DNA of 20,439 nt from DASRQK01 sp040392005 (GTDB lineage Bacteria; Bacteroidota; Bacteroidia; Sphingobacteriales; Sphingobacteriaceae): contig JBEBWT010000034.1 of NCBI GenBank assembly GCA_040392005.1, positions 1 through 20,439 of the forward strand, given 5' to 3'. Positions within the stretch are counted from its first letter, which is position 1; each line of letters opens with the position of its first letter. The notes under the pieces were generated by a model. The model saw only the letters and a list, made by a program, of their open reading frames with translations. It was not told the DNA's origin and made no database searches. Shown piece by piece: positions 15,903-20,439 of the stretch. A program made the position numbers and the translations under genes.

Positions 15903-16091
15903 CGAATTTTTATCCATTAAACCCTCATGCGGAATCTGGGTTAAACCGCTAAAACCGTCTGAAACGCAACTACACGTTTAAAGCACTTCTTTTTCTTTTT
16001 GGACTACCGATCTTTGTCTGCAGGATGAAAGTTAGACTGGAGCCAAGTTGGAATATTTATAAACCCGACACGACTAAAAGAAAATATACAA

Positions 16092-17243
16092 ATGAAAAAA
16101 GCGTTATATCAGGAGACTATGGAAGCGTTTGAAAGATTATTCGGGATATCCCCTCAATTGGTAAAACCAAAAAATGTATTGATGGATGCTTCCAACCGGT
16201 CGGGAAGCAAAGAAAAGGGGCCTCTTGCCAATATTCCAGGAATTGGGCGCTATATCGATCCGCTGACCGATTGGGGATTCAGACATCTGTTTGGGCAGGA
16301 AGCCAACAAGGACATTCTCATTGAATTTCTGAATGATCTGTTTCAGGGTGAGAAACGAATCCAGGATCTCTCTTATATCAATAATGAACTGGATGGTGAC
16401 CTGAAGGAAGATAGACGTATTGTGTTCGATCTGCATTGCATTGCTGAGAGTGGGGAGATTTTTATCGTGGAGATGCAGCGGATCAGGCAGGAGCATTTCA
16501 AGGATCGGTCTTTGTTTTATGCTTCACGGGTGATTCAGCGGCAACTCAAAAAAGGTTCCGGCCCGGATCGCTACAAACTTCCTGAGGTTTATCTGATTGC
16601 TATACTCGAATTCCCGATGAATCCGCAAAACAGGGAAAGGTATTTCCACGATGTGGCATTGATCGAGAAGCATTCCGGTGAAATATTCTATAATAAATTT
16701 GGATTTAAGTTCCTGGAAATCGCTAATTTTGCTAAGACAGGTGATCAGTTGGAGACAAATATGGATAAATGGCTATATTTGCTCAAACACATGGGTGATC
16801 TGGACAAAATACCGTATTTCCTGGACAATCGGATTTTTAGAAGAATATTCCAGTTGTCCGAAGTCGCAAATCTAAATAAGAAGGAACAAATGCATTACGA
16901 AGACAGGTTTATGATTGAATGGGACAGGGAAGCTGTACTTGAGTGGGCGAAAAAAGAGGGCCTCAGGCTCGGGATGGAGCAGGGGTTGGAACAAGGTCTG
17001 GAGCAGGGATTGGAACAAGGTCTGGAACAGGGTTTGGAACGGGGCCTGGAGCAGGGGTTGGAACGGGGCCTGGAGCAGGGGTTGGAACAAGGTCTGGAGC
17101 AGGGCAAGGCATTGGCTCAAAAGACCATGATCAGAAATTTAATTTCCGGCTTTGGGTTTACCGATGAACAGGCTGCAAATGCCGCATCGGTTTCGATTGA
17201 TTTTGTAAGGCAGACCCGCCTGGAGATGAATGAAGAGTTATAA
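16092..17243 (+). CDS. Rpn-family PD-(D/E)XK nuclease with EQGL-repeat tail
   Basis: The 383-residue protein belongs to the Rpn (recombination-promoting nuclease / PD-(D/E)XK transposase-like) family, whose E. coli members are DNA endonucleases with anti-phage activity. The family N-terminal block is DPLTDWGFRHLFG (57-69). The nuclease core shows Asp113 in VFDLHC and Glu127-x-Gln129 in IVEMQR. An N-terminal extension of about 50 residues is unusual. Residues 295-338 are eleven tandem EQGL-type tetrapeptides, predicted as a charged helix or coiled coil, before a short C-terminal domain. An in-frame ATG with a Shine-Dalgarno-like site at residue 267 could give a separate C-terminal protein. It stands 26 bases before the acetyltransferase gene on the same strand. 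Confidence 0.87.
   Translation: MKKALYQETMEAFERLFGISPQLVKPKNVLMDASNRSGSKEKGPLANIPGIGRYIDPLTDWGFRHLFGQEANKDILIEFLNDLFQGEKRIQDLSYINNELDGDLKEDRRIVFDLHCIAESGEIFIVEMQRIRQEHFKDRSLFYASRVIQRQLKKGSGPDRYKLPEVYLIAILEFPMNPQNRERYFHDVALIEKHSGEIFYNKFGFKFLEIANFAKTGDQLETNMDKWLYLLKHMGDLDKIPYFLDNRIFRRIFQLSEVANLNKKEQMHYEDRFMIEWDREAVLEWAKKEGLRLGMEQGLEQGLEQGLEQGLEQGLERGLEQGLERGLEQGLEQGLEQGKALAQKTMIRNLISGFGFTDEQAANAASVSIDFVRQTRLEMNEEL
16881..16885 (+). promoter_or_regulatory. Shine-Dalgarno-like site inside the Rpn gene
   Basis: AAGGA (preceded by AAG) lies four bases before an in-frame ATG at 16890. Strong sites of this kind are rare in the window, so one in front of an internal Met is notable. The spacing is slightly short. 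Confidence 0.35.
16890..17243 (+). other. Possible internal reading frame: C-terminal Rpn small protein
   Basis: Starting at Met267 of the Rpn gene, in the same frame, this would give a 117-residue protein made of the linker, the EQGL repeat and the C-terminal domain, with no nuclease core. In E. coli Rpn genes an internal start makes such a C-terminal product, which binds and inhibits the full-length nuclease. The placement after the nuclease domain and the AAGGA site fit that model. It is an inference by analogy; the Met at 16974 is a second candidate. Confidence 0.3.
16974..17105 (+). repeat. 12-base tandem repeat (11 units) encoding EQGL-type tetrapeptides
   Basis: Eleven contiguous 12-base units code for one MEQG followed by ten LE(Q/R)G tetrapeptides. 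Codon choice mostly alternates between TTG-GAA-CAA/CGG and CTG-GAG-CAG, so the longer-range period is 24 bases. It is in frame with the Rpn gene and a multiple of three, so copy-number change would leave the reading frame intact. Confidence 0.93.
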
Positions 17244-17269
17244 TCAGGGCAAACACAATACCTGCAATA

Positions 17270-17734
17270 ATGGCTTCACCGACGAACCTCCATTGGATCG
17301 AAAAGGATTTCACCTCCCTGACCCCAGATGAATTATATGCCATTGCCAGGCTGAGGGTAGCAGTATTTGTGCTGGAGCAGCAATGTTTTTATGAAGATCT
17401 GGACGGAAAGGACCAGATAAGCCTGCATTTGATGGGATTTGACGAAGCAAGCAGTGCCTTAGCAGCTTATTCCAGGATCGTACCTCCCGGAATTTCATTC
17501 GTGGAACCATCCATTGGCCGAGTGATCACAGCCCTGGAATTTCGCGGGCAGAAACTGGGCAGGGAATTGATGGAACGAAGCATCACATTGACCCGAAACA
17601 CTTATCCGGGCCTGCCTATCCGCATCGGTGCACAGGCACATTTACAGGGATTTTATGGGGGACTGGGGTTCGTTCCCGAAGGGGAAATTTATGACGAGGA
17701 CGGCATCGACCATGTGGAGATGGTGCTGACATAA
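17270..17734 (+). CDS. ElaA-like GNAT family N-acetyltransferase
   Basis: This 154-residue GNAT-fold enzyme transfers acetyl from acetyl-CoA to an amine. It matches the ElaA subfamily: LRVAVFVLEQQCFYEDLDGKD (28-48), the acetyl-CoA-binding segment ALEFRGQKLGREL (88-100) with the RGxxLG core, and AQAHLQGFYGGLGFVPEGEIYDEDGIDHVEM (121-151). The substrate is unknown for the subfamily. The gene lies 26 bases after the Rpn gene and 11 bases before tatD, so it probably shares their transcript. The start at 17270 fits the family N-terminus. Confidence 0.9.
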   Translation: MASPTNLHWIEKDFTSLTPDELYAIARLRVAVFVLEQQCFYEDLDGKDQISLHLMGFDEASSALAAYSRIVPPGISFVEPSIGRVITALEFRGQKLGRELMERSITLTRNTYPGLPIRIGAQAHLQGFYGGLGFVPEGEIYDEDGIDHVEMVLT

Positions 17735-17745
17735 ATAAGTTTTTA

Positions 17746-18543
17746 ATGAACATTCCTTTTCTGGACATTCACACCCATCGCATCCCGGTTCCACAAAATG
17801 AGCAGGCTCTTCTGTCCGCCAATAATAGGACTGAAACAACCACTTTGGCTGTTTATAATTTACCATTTTCGGAATTAAGAGGTGAGCAACATGAATACGC
17901 TCCCCCCCGTTCATGGAAATCTGCCGGCATCCACCCCTGGGATGTTAATCCGGAAACTTTACAGGAGGACCTGAGGCAACTTGATAAGCTGGCCGGTCAT
18001 GATCAGGTACTCCTGATCGGTGAATGTGGATTGGATAAAATGAAGGGGCCGGAACTCAAAATACAGCAACAGGCATTCACCGCTCAGATCAGAATTGCCA
18101 ACATCCACCACAAACCGCTGATCGTCCATTGTGTCCGGGCTTTTGAAGAGCTGATAGCGATTACCAAAGAACATCCCCCACAAGTACCTGTGATTATCCA
18201 CGGATTTAATAAATCGCCTGAACTTGCCCGGCAGCTCTGCAATCACGGCTTTCTGTTCTCCTTCGGGGCAGCTCTGCTGAAGCCAAAGCAACCGGCAGGC
18301 CTTCCGGAAAAACAGGTAGATAGGCAGCCAGGCAATTCCGGAAAGCAAACAGACAACCCAGCAGCCCGTTGCTTACAGGCCTGCTGGAACCAGGGGCAAC
18401 CCTTTTTCCTGGAAACTGACAACAGCAGCCATGACATTCAGGAAATTTACGGGCAAGCAGCTAAATTGCTGAAAATTTCGGTTGAAGCCTTAAAAGATGT
18501 TATTTTTGCATCCTGGAAAAAAATCGGTTTGAATCATGAATGA
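17746..18543 (+). CDS. TatD family metal-dependent hydrolase
   Basis: TatD-type hydrolases are TIM-barrel, two-metal phosphodiesterases that process DNA ends. In this 265-residue protein all metal ligands are present: His9 and His11 in DIHTH, Glu93 in GECGLD, His128 in VHC, His152 in IHG and Asp225 in ETD. The family GIHPW (61-65) is also present. A roughly 35-residue hydrophilic insertion (about 179-213, rich in Pro, Gln and Asn) sits between the barrel strand FGAALL and the FFLETD strand, which is longer than usual there. The gene overlaps the following tcdA by eight bases, indicating translational coupling, an adjacency I recall from other Bacteroidota. Confidence 0.9.
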   Translation: MNIPFLDIHTHRIPVPQNEQALLSANNRTETTTLAVYNLPFSELRGEQHEYAPPRSWKSAGIHPWDVNPETLQEDLRQLDKLAGHDQVLLIGECGLDKMKGPELKIQQQAFTAQIRIANIHHKPLIVHCVRAFEELIAITKEHPPQVPVIIHGFNKSPELARQLCNHGFLFSFGAALLKPKQPAGLPEKQVDRQPGNSGKQTDNPAARCLQACWNQGQPFFLETDNSSHDIQEIYGQAAKLLKISVEALKDVIFASWKKIGLNHE

Positions 18544-19384
18544 TGTCTCTTGGTTGTCACGCTCAGCCCTGCTGGTCGGGGATGCAGGAATCCAAACATT
18601 GCAGAATAAGCATGTCCTGGTCGTAGGTCTGGGTGGAGTCGGCTCCTTTGCCGCCGAATTTATGTGCCGCAGCGGGATTGGTGAGATGACCGTAGTCGAT
18701 GGTGACACAGTCGATCCGACCAACCGCAACCGGCAATTGCCCGCATTGGCCACCAATCATGGCGTCAGCAAAGCCTCTATCATGTCGGAGCGGCTGATAG
18801 CCATCAATCCGGAGCTCAAACTGCATGTAGTCGAAGATTTTCTTTCGCCCCAGAAGTGTAAGGAAATCCTCCAGACCAAATACGATTATGTATTGGATTG
18901 CATTGACAGCATTACCCCAAAGCTGACCCTGCTGGTGACGGCCATGCAGACCGGCATTCCGATTGTCAGCTCTATGGGTGCAGGTGGCAAAATGGATCCA
19001 ACCAAGCTCCGGGTAGGCCGGCTGACGGAAACCTACCATTGTGTATTTGCCTACTATATCCGCAAGCGGCTCAAAAAAATGGCCGATGCCTCCAGTGTGA
19101 AAGCCGTTTTCTCAACAGAATTGCCCAACAGGGATTCGCTGGTCATGACCGATGGCAGCAATTTCAAGCGGTCGGCTTACGGCACGATCTCCTACCTGCC
19201 GGCAGCTTTCGGAGGAGTCTGTGCATCGGTAGCCATCCGGGATTTGCTGGGTATTCCGGTAGAATTGGAAAAACGGCCGCCGGGCTTGCTGCCTCCGCGT
19301 ACCAAGCCGGGAACGGTCCGCAACCGCAAAGCAAAAGTCAGCACAAAGTCACAGCAGTCCGATTCCAACACAAGTATGGCCTGA
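18536..19384 (+). CDS. tcdA: tRNA threonylcarbamoyladenosine dehydratase (TcdA)
   Basis: TcdA is an E1/ThiF-like ATP-dependent enzyme that converts t6A at position 37 of tRNA to its cyclic form. The 282-residue protein has the nucleotide-binding glycine motif GLGGVGS (31-37), Asp56 in VVDGD, NRNRQ (63-67), and the TcdA hallmark DCIDS (121-125) followed by TPKLTLL, then GAGGKMDPT (148-156). The C-terminal region has YLPAAFGGVCAS (220-231), typical of TcdA rather than of ThiF or MoeB. A Lys/Arg- and Ser-rich tail ends the protein. The ATG lies inside the last codons of tatD. The start is consistent with the family. Confidence 0.93.
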   Translation: MNDVSWLSRSALLVGDAGIQTLQNKHVLVVGLGGVGSFAAEFMCRSGIGEMTVVDGDTVDPTNRNRQLPALATNHGVSKASIMSERLIAINPELKLHVVEDFLSPQKCKEILQTKYDYVLDCIDSITPKLTLLVTAMQTGIPIVSSMGAGGKMDPTKLRVGRLTETYHCVFAYYIRKRLKKMADASSVKAVFSTELPNRDSLVMTDGSNFKRSAYGTISYLPAAFGGVCASVAIRDLLGIPVELEKRPPGLLPPRTKPGTVRNRKAKVSTKSQQSDSNTSMA

Positions 19385-19389
19385 CATTT

Positions 19390-19429
19390 TAAATTTCCGA
19401 ATTTTCATGTTATACTTGTTAAATTTCGG
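19390..19429 (+). repeat. Pair of TAAATTTCSG repeats 30 bases apart
   Basis: TAAATTTCCG (19390-19399) and TAAATTTCGG (19420-19429) start exactly 30 bases apart in the 131-base gap between tcdA and the DUF62 gene. They could be an operator pair, or near matches to a -7 box (the last base is C rather than G). TTGACA at 19431-19436 follows the second copy. No regulator can be named. Confidence 0.35.
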
Positions 19430-19467
19430 CTTGACAACAAACTCAAAGAGGATACGCATAACAAGAT

Positions 19468-19508
19468 AGCGGAGACACAACACGCACAACACGACACGCA
19501 CAGCAGAA
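19468..19508 (+). promoter_or_regulatory. T-free, A/C-rich leader before the DUF62 gene
   Basis: The 41 bases just upstream of the start contain no T and are mostly A and C, with ACACGCACA occurring twice (19479-19487 and 19494-19502). Such a leader would be unstructured. Without a Shine-Dalgarno site near the ATG, it may be what makes the start accessible to ribosomes. Confidence 0.45.
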
Positions 19509-19515
19509 TAGATAA

Positions 19516-20292
19516 ATGGGGATTATTACACTCACAACGGATCTGGGGAATACTGATTTTTATCAGGCGGCCCTCAAGGGAAGCCTGATCAGCCTGTACT
19601 CCGAAGTCCGCATTGTGGATATTTCCCATAATATCACCTCTTTCGATATTCAGAATGCGGCTTTTGTGCTGCGCAATGCATACCCCTATTTCCCGAAGGG
19701 GACCGTGCACCTGATCGGTATCGACTCAGTATTCAGCGATGATGCCAAATTTATTGCCCTGAAATATAAGGGGCATTACTTTGTGGGAACGGATAACGGG
19801 ATCTTTTCCCTGATGTTTGACGGAGATCCTTCCGAAATTGTGGAGCTGAATATTATGCAGGATTTAAAGTACCTGCACTTTCCGCTGACGGACATTTTCA
19901 GCAAGGCGGCCTGCCACCTGGCAAAGGGAGGTGCCCTGAAAGACATTGGTGATCCTGTGCGTTCCATTGTGGACCGTTCCCTGATCCAGCCGGTAGTAGA
20001 GAAAAATGTACTGAAAGGATCTGTGATCTATATAGATTCCTTCGGGAATGCCATCACCAATATCAGTAAGGAATTATTCAACCGGGAACAAAAAGGACGG
20101 GATTTTACCGTGCATTTCAAGCGGAATGAAAATATCAATCAGTTGAGCTGGCACTATAACGAGGTGCCGGAGGGAGAAAAATTGTGCCTTTTCGGCATCA
20201 GTGATTTTCTGGAAATTGCCATCAACAAAGGGAATGCCAGCAAGCTCCTGGGACTGAATCTGGGAGAAATCATCCGGATCGAATTTTCCTGA
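19516..20292 (+). CDS. DUF62 / SAM hydroxide adenosyltransferase family protein
   Basis: The family contains SAM hydrolases and the chlorinase/fluorinase enzymes; characterised members split SAM into adenosine and methionine. The 258-residue protein has the family N-terminus ITLTTDLGNTDFYQAALKGS (4-23), the IVDISHNI block (33-40), HYFVGTDNGIFSL (87-99) and the C-terminal domain motif IDSFGNAITNIS (173-184). Asp70 in GIDS matches the triad Asp. The triad Arg has no clear counterpart (DDAKF), and the usual FHGRDIF reads FPLTDIF (122-128), so the triad His is missing. The enzyme may therefore use different chemistry or a different substrate. It follows tcdA after 131 bases. Confidence 0.87.
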   Translation: MGIITLTTDLGNTDFYQAALKGSLISLYSEVRIVDISHNITSFDIQNAAFVLRNAYPYFPKGTVHLIGIDSVFSDDAKFIALKYKGHYFVGTDNGIFSLMFDGDPSEIVELNIMQDLKYLHFPLTDIFSKAACHLAKGGALKDIGDPVRSIVDRSLIQPVVEKNVLKGSVIYIDSFGNAITNISKELFNREQKGRDFTVHFKRNENINQLSWHYNEVPEGEKLCLFGISDFLEIAINKGNASKLLGLNLGEIIRIEFS

Positions 20293-20315
20293 CCACGATT
20301 ATAATTTTTTGAATC

Positions 20316-20439
20316 ATGTCATCTCCAAACAAAATCATACTGTTATTGATCTCCACCCTGCTCCTTCCGGCAAAACCCTTGCTGGCGCAGGATAGCCTGG
20401 CTGATAGTCTGAATTATGAATTGCAACGGCAAAAAGTCA
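20316..20439 (+). CDS. Start of an exported protein (cut by window edge)
   Basis: An open frame starts at ATG 20316 and runs off the window; 41 residues are visible. The N-terminus has a Lys at position 6, a hydrophobic run (IILLLISTLLL) and a likely signal-peptidase site after LLA, before QDSLADS, so the product is probably exported. It begins 23 bases after the DUF62 gene stop and may share its transcript. The family cannot be told from the visible part. Confidence 0.68.
   Translation, partial: MSSPNKIILLLISTLLLPAKPLLAQDSLADSLNYELQRQKV

Noticed and set aside
15856..16091. Terminal inverted repeats marking the Rpn gene as a mobile element
   Set aside because: Only short ACGTTTAAA direct repeats were found; no inverted ends or target duplication.
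16895..17167. Several overlapping open frames on both strands across the EQGL repeat
   Set aside because: A 12-base repeat without stop codons is open in every frame; these are shadows of the Rpn gene.

Overview
The window looks like chromosome of a member of the Bacteroidota, most likely a Saprospiraceae/Lewinella-type or Chitinophagales-type lineage. The support is: a type IX secretion (T9SS) type B sorting domain; several Bacteroidota-type promoters (TTG, 17-base spacer, TAnnTTTG); a DUF4290 gene next to murA; a stand-alone HsdR-N nuclease beside holA; the short form of AMP nucleosidase; and few Shine-Dalgarno sites. Most genes are housekeeping. No tRNA, rRNA, CRISPR array or insertion sequence was seen. 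No gap between genes exceeds about 240 bases.

Layout. At 47-1567, holA (minus) and a small HsdR-N/PD-(D/E)XK protein (plus) diverge. At 1753-5467 (plus), clpP, clpX, AMP nucleosidase and a cystathionine beta-synthase-like enzyme form a tight run that ends in a hairpin shared with the convergent yceI lipoprotein gene. At 5581-12009 (minus), reading in the direction of transcription, the order is a BNR/Ycf48-like exported protein, a PcrA/UvrD helicase, a DUF4290 protein and murA, followed by yceI with its own clear promoter. At 12055-13573 (minus), two partial genes are abutted out of frame: the 5' half of an exported calcineurin-like phosphoesterase and the 3' end of a T9SS type B surface protein. 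At 13742-15483 (plus) lies a KhtT/KhtU-like cation:proton antiporter pair, facing a SufT/MIP18-type gene (15535-15855, minus). At 16092-20439 (plus), an Rpn-family nuclease with an EQGL repeat tail is followed closely by an ElaA-like acetyltransferase, a TatD hydrolase, tcdA, a DUF62 SAM-hydrolase-family gene, and the start of an exported protein cut by the window edge.

How the genes fit together. ClpP and ClpX make one ATP-dependent protease. KhtT is the cytosolic regulator of the KhtU antiporter. tatD and tcdA overlap and are probably translationally coupled. The helicase, DUF4290 and murA genes are close enough to share a transcript.

The items most worth a second look are the broken phosphoesterase/adhesin junction near 12950, the Rpn gene with a possible internal start for a C-terminal inhibitor and a 12/24-base tandem repeat, the Asp in place of the fosfomycin-target Cys in MurA, the altered catalytic triad in the DUF62 enzyme, and three 14-base-phased repeats in front of clpP. 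I found no clear multi-gene novel system; the Rpn gene is the nearest thing to a defence element.
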